From: Acidobacteriota bacterium
Lineage (GTDB): Bacteria; Acidobacteriota; Blastocatellia; Chloracidobacteriales; JADJPF01
Length of the DNA: 64,000 bases
Direction of reading: 5' to 3'
Assembly: GCA_016213785.1 (NCBI GenBank)
Contig: JACQZQ010000035.1
Span: 56,113-120,112, forward strand
Every line of letters starts with the position of its first letter. The stretch's first letter is position 1. The notes beneath the pieces are model-generated. The model had not been told where the DNA came from, did no database searches, and saw only the letters and a program-made list of their open reading frames with translations. A program made the translations under genes and the position numbers. Below, piece by piece: positions 54,694 to 63,911 of the stretch.

Positions 54694-54869
54694 GATTTTA
54701 ATGTTTTCTTAAGTTTTCTTAAGCTTTTTGTAATTAAATCACAGTAGAATTATTAATTATAGAATTAAGCTAAAACAATGGTTTTGATAGCTTTGTTCTA
54801 ACTAATTATGGTTGAGAAAAACTCCACAATTTTATCCATTTCAAATTGATGAATAATAAATCCCAGTGT

Positions 54870-54967
54870 AAGATTGGCGGATATCGAGCCGAAGTTCGGG
54901 CAACATCGCATTAACTTATCAAGAAAAGTTTTACTTTTTCTAACTCTAACGACGGAGACAGGTAATT
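54870..54967 (+). promoter_or_regulatory. Structured leader before the radical SAM gene
   Basis: The segment is less AT-rich than its surroundings and includes a small hairpin, CCGA-AGT-TCGG. It does not match a riboswitch consensus that I know. The start codon lies just after it. Confidence 0.3.
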
Positions 54968-56695
54968 GTGGGTTCACCAAAGATTGTTTTAACGGCTTCT
55001 TCCACAGAAGCTAGTGAATTTAAGCATAGTATTTGGCAACAAATGCTTTCCGCAACCATCCCTTACAAATTTAGTCATATATTTATTGATCCCGCCTCAA
55101 TGATCAATGATTCTTGGCCTGATGGTAGAGCAAAATATGTCCCTAATGGACTTCGTATGGTAGAAACTCTACTATTAAAGGATTACTCAGAAGATGATGT
55201 TATAACTTGCTATACAGAAAATTTAGAAAAATTTGTAGGGCCAGAAACAAGTATTGTTGCTATTCATGCACATAATCCTTTAGGCATTTCTTATGCTACT
55301 GATGTTTATTCAAAACTAGCTGGAGATAACTTTATGCCGCTAAATGCGCATGAGTTTATGCAAATAGTTACACATCCAATAATTAAGAAATATAGACCTA
55401 AAATTGTTGTAGGTGGGCCTGGAGCTTGGCAGCTTGAAAAAGCGAATCGGTTAGATGAATTTAATATTGATTACTTAATTGATGGCGAAGTTGAACTTGT
55501 ACTTAATGATATGTTTAAACGTATCATTGCAGGTGATACTAGTCTCCCACGTATTATAAAAGTCCCAAAAAATATGCAACCTTCTGTAGATGAAATTCCA
55601 GTAGTCCGACATCGCTCTACTTTTGGTGTAGTAGAAATTACTCGCGGATGTGGTAGAGGTTGCCAGTTCTGTTCCCCTGCTACAAAAGTCGGTCGATCAT
55701 TTCCTTTAGAACATATAATGGATAGTGTAAGAGTGAATGTTGGTGAAGGTGCTTCAGAAGTAATGCTTACCTCTGAAGATATGTTCCTTTACGAACAACT
55801 ACCTAATTTTACTACTAATGTTCCAGCGCTAGAAAAACTTTTTAAGAGTGTGCTTTCTGTTAAAGGTTTAGAGACTATCCAACTTTCACATATAACTATT
55901 GCTCCTGTAGTTAAAGATCCATCAATTATTGAGCGTTTAACTCCTTTATGTGTTCCATATTCACATCTTAAACACCATGAATCAACCGATCCTAATAAAT
56001 GTATTGTTGACCCAATTATTGGATTAGAAACAGGTAGCCCAAGGCTTTTTGATACCTATATGAAAGGCAAAGCCTACCCCTATAAAGCCCATCAATGGCG
56101 CGATGTAGTAGTAAAGGGTATGGAAATACTTAATAAATATAATTGGTATCCGTTTAATACATTTATTATTGGTCTACCTGGTGAAAAAGACGAAGACACA
56201 AAGATGTCTTTAGACCTACTTTATGATTTACGAGATTCTAAAGGAATGTATGTTCCAACTTGGTTTGTCCCATTAGAAAATACCCGTATGCAGAAGAAAG
56301 AAAGTGTTAAGCTAATTGAAATGACAGACTTACAATGGGAATTTTTCTTTACTTGTTGGAAATATAACATTGAGTTTTATCGTGGTGGAACAATGTCACG
56401 CTATAAATTCTCCTTAGGTGTCCCACTTTACTACAAGATGTTAGGTAAAAAGCTTTTTGGCGAAGGGATGAAATATCCTCTTTGGCGTTTTGCAGGCTTC
56501 CCAGAAAGATTAATGCGTAAACACCTTTATTTAGATTTCTCTGGACATAAACGAAATAAACAAGGGATGAGACCTCTTAATAAAGAAATAATCCCAGGAT
56601 ATGAGACAGTTAAAGGCTTAAATATGGTTGATGCTAGTCAAATAGGTGTTAAAAAGAGACTATCAAATCAAACCCAAGCTGAAGTAGTAAGCTAA
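54968..56695 (+). CDS. B12-binding radical SAM enzyme
   Basis: The 575-residue enzyme begins at a GTG preceded by GGAGACAGGTAATT. A cobalamin-binding Rossmann-like region lies at about 85-165 (IVAIHAHNPLG, IVVGGPGAW). The radical SAM core has C228, C232 and C235 in RGCGRGCQFCSP, the CxxxCxxC cluster. NTFIIGLPGEKDEDT near the end of the core fits a TIM barrel. Such enzymes do methylations or ring rearrangements in lipid, cofactor or natural-product synthesis. The substrate cannot be named from sequence. It is a single-gene unit. Confidence 0.88.
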   Translation: MGSPKIVLTASSTEASEFKHSIWQQMLSATIPYKFSHIFIDPASMINDSWPDGRAKYVPNGLRMVETLLLKDYSEDDVITCYTENLEKFVGPETSIVAIHAHNPLGISYATDVYSKLAGDNFMPLNAHEFMQIVTHPIIKKYRPKIVVGGPGAWQLEKANRLDEFNIDYLIDGEVELVLNDMFKRIIAGDTSLPRIIKVPKNMQPSVDEIPVVRHRSTFGVVEITRGCGRGCQFCSPATKVGRSFPLEHIMDSVRVNVGEGASEVMLTSEDMFLYEQLPNFTTNVPALEKLFKSVLSVKGLETIQLSHITIAPVVKDPSIIERLTPLCVPYSHLKHHESTDPNKCIVDPIIGLETGSPRLFDTYMKGKAYPYKAHQWRDVVVKGMEILNKYNWYPFNTFIIGLPGEKDEDTKMSLDLLYDLRDSKGMYVPTWFVPLENTRMQKKESVKLIEMTDLQWEFFFTCWKYNIEFYRGGTMSRYKFSLGVPLYYKMLGKKLFGEGMKYPLWRFAGFPERLMRKHLYLDFSGHKRNKQGMRPLNKEIIPGYETVKGLNMVDASQIGVKKRLSNQTQAEVVS

Positions 56696-56821
56696 ACTGT
56701 TTATTAAGACATATTTATAAAATATAATGCTCCTAACTAATTTTATTTAATTAGCTAGGAATTTTCTTTTATAGCTCAGGTCTTATATACAATATGAGTT
56801 TGTAAGTATCATCTTAACTAC

Positions 56822-59800
56822 TTAACTAATAGCGATCAATAATTTTTCCATTAAAGTCTTTACTTTTACAAACCTAACATAATCTTTTTGACTATTAGAT
56901 GTATACTTAATCTCTGTAGTAGAATACAAACTTTGCTCACATTCTTGATAAAGCTTAATAATTGAATCTCTTAGGTTTAAGTCAGTTCCTTTAGTCTTAA
57001 GCAGTTCTAATATCTTTTCATTGCTTAATTCTGATTCTGGAACTCGGAAACCATTTTCAAATACTAATGTTAAAGCTTTATGTATTTCTCTATAATAGGC
57101 CTTCTCATCCCCTCTATGCAATTTACCATAAGCTGTATTAACTAAGCGCAAAGCATCGGCCTTAAACGTTTTTGATGGAATAATTACAGCACTAGGCTTA
57201 CTTGCTTGAGTAGATTTAACAGTTGGTGCTGTAGAACTAGGCTCAGATGCTGAGATAGGTTTTTCTAGTTCATTAACACCGCTTAATAGTTCTGGTATTG
57301 GTTCAAATACCTTGGTATTAGAAATTAGCATAGGTTTAATAGGTTCAACCGATCTAATAGGCTCACTAGGTAAGTCAGAAATAGCCGTAGATTCAGTAGC
57401 AGGAATAATTGGCTGAACCTCTTCGGGTGTAGGTAAAACTTCAGTAATAGGTGTAAGCTTGGTATTAGATAAAGTTTCAGAAACATTTTCAGAAACATTC
57501 TCAGAAACATTTTCAGAAATATTTTCAGAAATATTTTCAGGCAAAGGTACTCTTTCAGAAGAAATTTCCTTTAAGGAGAGAGATTCAGAAGTATGTTCAG
57601 ATGTGGAAATAGTTTCATTAACTATTTCAGAAACATTTTCAATAATTTTAGATATAGTTTCAGGTGAGCTAACAAGAGCAATAGTTGTATTAATAGGCTC
57701 ATTTAATTGATTTGTTTCATCTAAAGATGTTGTAGCTTTTCTAGCCTCTTCATTTGTAAGTGGCAGAGTCACATTGTTAACTTTACTAGTAGGCACAATA
57801 TTTGTTGTAGATTCAATTGATTCAGAAACTTGAGTAGTCATAGTCTCTACTTCAGGTTTTGGAATATTAGAATCAATAACCTCTGTACCTACAACACTTG
57901 CAATAGCTGGAAGAATAGGAGTATTAGGAACTTCAAGGACAGGTTCTTTGGAAATATGAGTTTCAGCAGAAATTATAGGCTCATTTATAGGAATAGTTAT
58001 AGGAATAGACAAAGGTTTAGATTTGGATCGACTGTGTTTACTAGCTTTACTTGGTTTATTGGTTTTACTAGCTTTGCTAAGAGCAAAAGGAGCATTTGAT
58101 GTAATAGGATCAGGCACAACCGGAGTAGGTATTATAGGAGTAGCAATTGGCTCAATAATAGGTTTAATAGGTTCAGTAGTTGTAAGATTAGATGTGATTA
58201 TATCTACATCTGATAAAGGCTTAACAGGAGAGGCAAGGGGAATTATAGTGGTTGTATCGGCAAGGTTTATATCTACAGGAGTTGAAGGAGCAAGTGGAGC
58301 AAAACTAGAAATGGAAGCCGGTATTATTGGTTCAGGCAAAGAATTAGTGTTTAGCGCATTTGGCATAGGTAAAGCATTAGAAGTAGATTGAGTAGATTGA
58401 GTAGATTGAGTAGGTGTAATAGGCTCAATAAAACCGGGTGGGGCAAAACTTGTACTTGTAGCTTTGGGAATAATGGGTTCAGGTTCTACTGGTAAGGTAG
58501 CAACCTCATTAGCATTTATAGCTATTTTGGTTGGTGTTTGAGGCAGTAATTGTTTTAGCTTAAATCCTATTAATATTCCTATTGCTAGTAGAACTAGCAT
58601 TGCTAAATAAACAAACCTTGAAGGAAGAGAAAAGCCTGTTGCAGGGGTTGGTGTAGTCTTATCAGCAACTATTGTACTTGTTGGAGCACTTACTTCTAAA
58701 GATAGTGGCTCGCTTTGAAGGGTTTTATATTTAGCTGATTCAGGATCAAAATAAGCAAAAGTAAATGGAGGAATAGTAAATTTACCTGCTTCAGATGCAA
58801 TTACTTCTGTTTCCCAAATTGCTTTAGGATTTAGATTACTTTTTTCAGGATCTTCTTTAAGTGTAACTGCTTTAGGCGCATAGAGTTTTAGGCTAACGTC
58901 GGTAGCTGGATTGGTTGGAGGCAATATAGTTTCTGGATCCGTTGCAGTTTCTACTTCAATGATTAGTTTGGTAGGTACACCAACATTTATTAGTGAATCT
59001 TTTAACTTAACATTTAGTTTGCTTTTTCCTATTACACCAGAAAACTCTGGAGGCTGTCCTTTAGTAGGTAAAGCTCTAGCTTCTAAGGTTAAAGGTGAGG
59101 TTTTAAGCGTTAAGGCTTTGCTCTTACGTGGATCATTCCCTGCTACCATACTGTAAGTAAGTTCAGGGATAAATAATTTACCTGAAGTTGTAGGTGCAAG
59201 CATAAAACGGTGAATTACTTGTGTAGCATAGGGTACACCTTTTATAGTAAGCTCTTTATACTCTGAAGATTTTTTACTTAATGCTAGTTCTTTATTCCAA
59301 AAATTAACAAAAGCAGGAACATCCACAACTTTAATTTGATCTATAGCTGTTGTACTTGTAACACGAACAGATAATGTAATTACTTCTCCAACATAGGCTT
59401 TTGATTGGCTTAACTCTGCTGAAAGACGTACATCAATGGGGATATTTGCAACTTCTAAAGGTTTAGAAATAGCCTCTAGAGGTTTTTCTTTAACTACAGG
59501 AGGTGGACTAGCCCCTTTAACTTCTATTTCTTGTCCGCTAGTCTGATAAGATTCTCCATTATATGAGAATGAAATATTTCCTAAGCGAAAACGGCCTCCA
59601 GCATTGGCTTGTAATGTATATTCAATAACTCTAACAGTAATAGGGCGACCAAAATCATCTTGGCTTAAACTAGGGCGATCTGCTTTTGTGACTACACTAA
59701 AGCTATTAGGAAATGGTTGCGGTATAGAAACGCGATCAATACCAACACCTCTAATTACAATAGTTAGCAAAAAAGTTTCAGAAGCATTAACTTGTTTTTT

Positions 59801-59935
59801 ACTAACGTTAACTGAAATCGATGCAGCAAAAGAGTTTTTGGCTAAAAAGCAAATCCCTAGAAAAGCTATTATAGCTAAGATAATATAATTAAAATTAAAG
59901 TACTTAAGCCAAGTATCCCACATAAGTTTTACCAA
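56822..59935 (-). CDS. BatD-like protein with a long low-complexity insert
   Basis: The N-terminus has a signal anchor (YIILAIIAFLGICFLA) and a BatD-type beta domain (SISVNVSKKQVNASETFLLTIVIRG, then FRLGNISFSYNGESY). A membrane helix follows at about 435-455 (FVYLAMLVLLAIGILIGF). Residues about 470-880 are a Ser/Thr/Pro/Glu-rich region, which a standard BatD lacks. It contains 12-base repeats encoding SENV/SENI. The C-terminal 130 residues are helical (ADALRLVNTAYGKLHRGDEKAYYREIHKALTLVFE). BatD belongs to the aerotolerance (Bat) operon. The gene overlaps the upstream TPR gene by seven bases. Confidence 0.82.
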   Translation of the reverse strand: MVKLMWDTWLKYFNFNYIILAIIAFLGICFLAKNSFAASISVNVSKKQVNASETFLLTIVIRGVGIDRVSIPQPFPNSFSVVTKADRPSLSQDDFGRPITVRVIEYTLQANAGGRFRLGNISFSYNGESYQTSGQEIEVKGASPPPVVKEKPLEAISKPLEVANIPIDVRLSAELSQSKAYVGEVITLSVRVTSTTAIDQIKVVDVPAFVNFWNKELALSKKSSEYKELTIKGVPYATQVIHRFMLAPTTSGKLFIPELTYSMVAGNDPRKSKALTLKTSPLTLEARALPTKGQPPEFSGVIGKSKLNVKLKDSLINVGVPTKLIIEVETATDPETILPPTNPATDVSLKLYAPKAVTLKEDPEKSNLNPKAIWETEVIASEAGKFTIPPFTFAYFDPESAKYKTLQSEPLSLEVSAPTSTIVADKTTPTPATGFSLPSRFVYLAMLVLLAIGILIGFKLKQLLPQTPTKIAINANEVATLPVEPEPIIPKATSTSFAPPGFIEPITPTQSTQSTQSTSNALPMPNALNTNSLPEPIIPASISSFAPLAPSTPVDINLADTTTIIPLASPVKPLSDVDIITSNLTTTEPIKPIIEPIATPIIPTPVVPDPITSNAPFALSKASKTNKPSKASKHSRSKSKPLSIPITIPINEPIISAETHISKEPVLEVPNTPILPAIASVVGTEVIDSNIPKPEVETMTTQVSESIESTTNIVPTSKVNNVTLPLTNEEARKATTSLDETNQLNEPINTTIALVSSPETISKIIENVSEIVNETISTSEHTSESLSLKEISSERVPLPENISENISENVSENVSENVSETLSNTKLTPITEVLPTPEEVQPIIPATESTAISDLPSEPIRSVEPIKPMLISNTKVFEPIPELLSGVNELEKPISASEPSSTAPTVKSTQASKPSAVIIPSKTFKADALRLVNTAYGKLHRGDEKAYYREIHKALTLVFENGFRVPESELSNEKILELLKTKGTDLNLRDSIIKLYQECEQSLYSTTEIKYTSNSQKDYVRFVKVKTLMEKLLIAIS
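57475..57534 (-). repeat. Five tandem 12-base units in the BatD-like gene
   Basis: On the plus strand the unit is TTTCAGAAACAT or TTTCAGAAATAT, which encodes repeated SEN(V/I) on the minus strand. A partial sixth unit follows. Confidence 0.9.
58383..58409 (-). repeat. Three tandem 9-base units in the BatD-like gene
   Basis: GTAGATTGA on the plus strand, encoding TQS on the minus strand. It lies in the low-complexity insert and is in frame. Confidence 0.9.
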
Positions 59936-60558
59936 TCGCGTCCTGTGCTACTAGAAGGGGTATTATCTTGCTTATCTTTACGATGGTTTGGGCCTCGTTC
60001 ATTTTTTTGTAGTGCGTTTAATAATCTTTCAGCCTCTTCTTTAGACATTTGAGGCTGTTGTTGAGATTGAGGTTTATTATCTTCTTGAGGTGGATTGTTA
60101 TTATTTTGATTATTAGGAGAATTGCTATTATTTGGAGGGGGTGGAGGGTTTTGCATAAGAGCTACTTCTAGATTGTATTTAGCTAGCCTATCATCAGGAT
60201 TAAGTCTTAGTGCGTTTTTATATGACTCGATGGCTTTATCTTTTTGGTTATTTTTATAGTAATAGTTGCCAATATTATAATTAATACGTGCTGAGTAGAT
60301 AGAATCAGGTGAATTTTCTAAAGCTAATTGCCAATGTTTAATAGCTTCTTCTTTTTGGTTTAATTGAAACATTGTACATGCTAAATTATTGTGTATACGA
60401 GCAGATGTAGGATCTTTCTCTAATTGTTGTTTAAGCTCTTTTGCTGCACTTTCATATTTAGTTTTTAAGTACATTTCCTCTGCATTAATAGTTTGCTGAT
60501 TAGCAGATAATAGAGAACCACCAAAAATAAAACATAGAAGAAAAACTATTATTCTCAA
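59929..60558 (-). CDS. TPR protein (BatC/BatE-like) of the Bat-type pair
   Basis: The 209-residue protein has a signal anchor (RIIVFLLCFIFGGSLLSA) and three TPR motifs (ARIHNNLACTMFQLNQKEEAIKHW, ARINYNIGNYYYKNNQKDKAIES, then DDRLAKYNLEVALM). The rest is a Pro/Asn/Gln-rich tail with a helical DKQD segment, as in BatC/BatE. It overlaps the BatD-like gene by seven bases and precedes it. In known operons BatA and BatB (VWA proteins) are adjacent; here none is on this strand. Confidence 0.8.
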   Translation of the reverse strand: MRIIVFLLCFIFGGSLLSANQQTINAEEMYLKTKYESAAKELKQQLEKDPTSARIHNNLACTMFQLNQKEEAIKHWQLALENSPDSIYSARINYNIGNYYYKNNQKDKAIESYKNALRLNPDDRLAKYNLEVALMQNPPPPPNNSNSPNNQNNNNPPQEDNKPQSQQQPQMSKEEAERLLNALQKNERGPNHRKDKQDNTPSSSTGRDW

Positions 60559-60844
60559 GATATTATTTCCTTACAGGATAGTTAGTTTTAATAAAATTGC
60601 ATTTTAGCTAAGGTCGATTTTTAATGCTATAGCGAGGTACAAAATTTCTCTCACCCATTTTTCCAGGACTCTCTCCTTATTTCCAACATTTTCCGCGTCT
60701 TCTAGGTTTCTCATATTGATTAATTTAGGTTTTTTAGGTTTTTTAAGATTTTTTAAGATATGTTTTTTAAAAAAAGTCACTAGATAGATACAGGGATTTT
60801 AAAAATTAATAATTAGTAAAGTAAATAGAATTAGGGTGTATTTT
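60559..60844. other. 286-base divergent promoter region with T-rich repeats
   Basis: Near 60727-60775 there is a run of T-rich units (TTTTTTAGG, TTTTTTAAG). The region separates the Bat-like pair from the VWFA genes. No gene was seen. Confidence 0.4.
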
Positions 60845-62899
60845 ATGTTTTTACAAAAGACCAAAAAAATAATAGTTCTATTAGTAATTTCTTTAATTTC
60901 TTTATCTAAAGAAAGTTTTACACAAACAGATGTTGAAGAACCGACTGTACGTATTAGTACTGAATTGGTTCAATTTGATGTTGTTGTACAAGATAGCAAA
61001 GGGAACATTGTTAAAAATCTTAAAGCAGAAGATTTTGAAGTTTATGAAGATAAAGAACGCCAAGAAATTAATACATTTTCTTTTATAGACTTACAAGCAA
61101 GTAAAGATTCTCAATCTAATCAAAAGACTTCAAAAGATTCTTCAACGACTCCTAGCCCTGAAACAGTAAATAAAAACTTACAATCAAATAAAAAAGCACA
61201 AATTGGACGCACTATAGCTATTGTAGTTGATGAATTGGCTTTACCTCTAGATACTATAGAAACAGTAAAGACTACATTAAAAAAATTTGTAGATACCCAA
61301 ATGTTACCAACTGATTTAGTTGCAGTTGTTAAAACAGGAAAAAGTATAGGTGGCTTACAGCAATTTACTAGTAATAAACAACTGCTTTATGCTGCAATAC
61401 AAGATATAAAAGGGAATCTATCAAATCTAAATCGTAGTGATGTAGATTCTGTTCCAACCCTTCAAGGTATAGATAAATTATCTTCATCTAATAATGCACT
61501 AGTTTCTTTTCAGGCTTCTACTACAGCAATTAAATTTGTTATTGAAGCATTAAAAGAACTTCCTGGTAGGAAGTCATTACTTTTACTTTCTGCACAATTT
61601 CCAGGAGAAGAATTAGCAGAATCTTTTGAGGCTACTGAGGAGCTAAATAGCCTAATAGAAACAGCTAATAGAGCTTCTGTAGTTTGCTATACTAGTGATG
61701 TTAGAAGTGCTAAATTTTTAGGGGTAACTGCACAAGATGATTTAGATATAATTTCAGCCCCAACTACAACGCAAAATGAAGAAGCAGCACAATTTTTAAT
61801 AGACACAAAACCAGAGGTGGTAAAACTAGCTCAACGTGGGCTTAGGGTTTTAGCTAGCTCAACAGGAGGAACTTTTGTTTTAGGTACTGAAGCAGGTGTT
61901 AAAACAACTCTAAATAGCCAACAAGGTTATTATCTAATAGGTTATAGTCCTAAAAAAGAAATATTTAATACAAAAGATGTTTACCATAAACTCTCTGTAA
62001 AGGTAAAAAAATCTGGCTTAGTTGTAAAAACTAGAAAAGGTTTTTATGCAATAGAAGACAAAGAATTAAATAAAACTACTCCAGAAGAAGAAATACTTAA
62101 GGCTGCAATTTCTCCTTTTAATACTAGTCAGCTTAATGTTCAGCTAACACCTACTTTTACCTATGACAAAACAGAAGGTAATCTTTTACACTCAATAGTT
62201 TACCTTAATTCTACAAACTTATCTTTTTCTGGTGAAGAAGAAAAAAAACTTTCTTTAGAAACATTAATTTACCTATTTGATCAAAGAGGTAATTTAGTTA
62301 ATCAGGTTAGCCAAAAAAATAATATAACAATCCCTATTGAAGCCTATGTAGATCTACTTAGAAACGGATTCGCTTTTTCCCTAAAGACTCCAGTTAAAGA
62401 AGCAGGAGCATATCAACTTCGCCTAGTAGTTAGAGATATAAACAGCAAGAGTTTAGGAACAGCAGGACAAATAGTATTTGTTCCTGATGTAAAAGGGACT
62501 TTTTCTTTATCAGGGTTAACTTTAATAGATGAAAATAATGCAAAACCTCAAGCCAGCACTAGCCAGCAAACTTTACTAGCACTAGCAAAACGTAAATTTA
62601 ACCCAGGTTCGGTATTACAGTATAGCTACCATATCTATAAACCAGCCTTAGATCCAAAGACTAAACAACCTAACCTTAAAATACAAACAACCTTTTATAA
62701 AGATAATAAAAAAGTGTCAGCAAATAGTGGTTCTTTAGAAATAAAAGATCAAAAAAATCTAGAAGATATTTTGGTAAATAATAAGCTTTCATTAAAAGAT
62801 CTAAAGCCTGGAAAATATATTTTTCAAGTTGTTGTGACAGACCAAGCAAATAAAAAACGAACTCAGATTCAAGAAATAGACTTTGAAATATCAGAATAA
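60845..62899 (+). CDS. Exported VWFA-related Acidobacterial-type protein
   Basis: The protein has about 684 residues from the ATG at 60845, which has AGGG upstream. A GTG at 60836 is also in frame. A signal peptide (IIVLLVISLISLSKESFT) is followed by the N-terminal segment VRISTELVQFDVVVQDSKGN and LKAEDFEVYEDKERQEI, typical of the Acidobacterial VWFA group. A VWA-like domain lies at about 125-335. Its metal-ion site is degenerate: VVDELALP where DxSxS is expected. The C-terminal 300 residues are beta-rich. The gene is divergent from the Bat-like pair and 37 bases from the next VWFA gene. Confidence 0.88.
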   Translation: MFLQKTKKIIVLLVISLISLSKESFTQTDVEEPTVRISTELVQFDVVVQDSKGNIVKNLKAEDFEVYEDKERQEINTFSFIDLQASKDSQSNQKTSKDSSTTPSPETVNKNLQSNKKAQIGRTIAIVVDELALPLDTIETVKTTLKKFVDTQMLPTDLVAVVKTGKSIGGLQQFTSNKQLLYAAIQDIKGNLSNLNRSDVDSVPTLQGIDKLSSSNNALVSFQASTTAIKFVIEALKELPGRKSLLLLSAQFPGEELAESFEATEELNSLIETANRASVVCYTSDVRSAKFLGVTAQDDLDIISAPTTTQNEEAAQFLIDTKPEVVKLAQRGLRVLASSTGGTFVLGTEAGVKTTLNSQQGYYLIGYSPKKEIFNTKDVYHKLSVKVKKSGLVVKTRKGFYAIEDKELNKTTPEEEILKAAISPFNTSQLNVQLTPTFTYDKTEGNLLHSIVYLNSTNLSFSGEEEKKLSLETLIYLFDQRGNLVNQVSQKNNITIPIEAYVDLLRNGFAFSLKTPVKEAGAYQLRLVVRDINSKSLGTAGQIVFVPDVKGTFSLSGLTLIDENNAKPQASTSQQTLLALAKRKFNPGSVLQYSYHIYKPALDPKTKQPNLKIQTTFYKDNKKVSANSGSLEIKDQKNLEDILVNNKLSLKDLKPGKYIFQVVVTDQANKKRTQIQEIDFEISE

Positions 62900-62936
62900 A
62901 AATAATAAAAAGTTCTTGTAGAAAGTAGAAAAAATT

Positions 62937-63911
62937 ATGAGAAGTGTAATTTATAAAACTATAAAAAAATATGTATCTATAGTATTTTCAATAATAGTCC
63001 TAGTGTTTTTATGTAAGCCTATTTATGGACAAATTGATGCTGAAAGCTTATCAGAAAAGGCAGAAGATTCTATAAAAATAGATTCTGTATTAGTTAATTT
63101 GCCTATAATTGTTACAGATAAACGAAATAATTTTGTTAAAGGCTTAACTGCACAAGACTTTACAATTTACTCTGATGAAAGAAAGCAAGCCATATCTATT
63201 TTTGAGACATCAGAAGATCCATTGCAAGTAATAATAATGCTTGATATTAGCGACAGCATAAAGGCTTATTTTAAGGAAATTCAAAAAAGTGCAATAGATT
63301 TTGTAAAAACTCTAAGACCTAAAGATAGAGCTATGATGGTTACTTTTGATTGCAATATAAATATTTTAAGTTATTTTACTAGCGATACTCGACTATTGAT
63401 GTCGCTTATAAATAATATGCCAACTCAGCCTGGTATTTCTGGAACTTGTATATATGATTCACTTTATGATATTAGTGAAAACTACTTTAAGAAATCTGAT
63501 AGAAGTAGAAAAGTCATTATTTTACTGACAGATGGAATTGATAATAATAGCAAAAGATCTTTTTCTAGTCTACGTAATAGTTTAGCTAATTCTAATGTTG
63601 TTATCTATAGTATTTTATATGGCGTTTCTACTAATATTAAAAAATCACAAGGTGTGATAGATCAACTAGTTAATGTTACTGGAGGTAGAAAGTATAAAGC
63701 AGAAGATAGCACTACTAAAAAAATATTTAAGATTATTACTCAGGAACTACAAAACCAATATCAAATAGGCTTTTATCCTGATAATGTTGATAACGATACT
63801 TTACATAACATAAAAGTAGAGGTTGCAAGAGAGAATGTAAAAATTAAAACCAAAGAAAGTTATTATAGTCCAAGTTGCGACCTAAGCAAAAAAGTTAAAA
63901 GAAAGAGCTAA
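62937..63911 (+). CDS. VWFA-related Acidobacterial-type protein with intact MIDAS
   Basis: The 324-residue protein has a signal-like helix (IVFSIIVLVFLCKPIYG), the N-terminal segment VLVNLPIIVTDKRNNFVKGL, and a VWA domain with an intact metal-ion adhesion motif LDISDSI (DxSxS). TGGRKYKAED and RVIILLTDGID style strands follow. It likely binds proteins outside the membrane in a metal-dependent way. It lies 37 bases after the longer VWFA gene and is probably co-transcribed. It differs from that gene in having the full metal site. Confidence 0.88.
   Translation: MRSVIYKTIKKYVSIVFSIIVLVFLCKPIYGQIDAESLSEKAEDSIKIDSVLVNLPIIVTDKRNNFVKGLTAQDFTIYSDERKQAISIFETSEDPLQVIIMLDISDSIKAYFKEIQKSAIDFVKTLRPKDRAMMVTFDCNINILSYFTSDTRLLMSLINNMPTQPGISGTCIYDSLYDISENYFKKSDRSRKVIILLTDGIDNNSKRSFSSLRNSLANSNVVIYSILYGVSTNIKKSQGVIDQLVNVTGGRKYKAEDSTTKKIFKIITQELQNQYQIGFYPDNVDNDTLHNIKVEVARENVKIKTKESYYSPSCDLSKKVKRKS

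Noticed and set aside
57475..57534. 12-base repeats as regulator binding sites
   Set aside because: They lie inside a coding frame and keep codon phase, so they are protein repeats.
57459..58391. Plus-strand frames across the BatD-like insert
   Set aside because: They follow the tandem repeats of the real minus-strand gene and have no ribosome site.
60845..63911. VWFA proteins as BatA and BatB
   Set aside because: They lack the usual membrane helix arrangement and lie on the other strand; they fit the Acidobacterial VWFA group.
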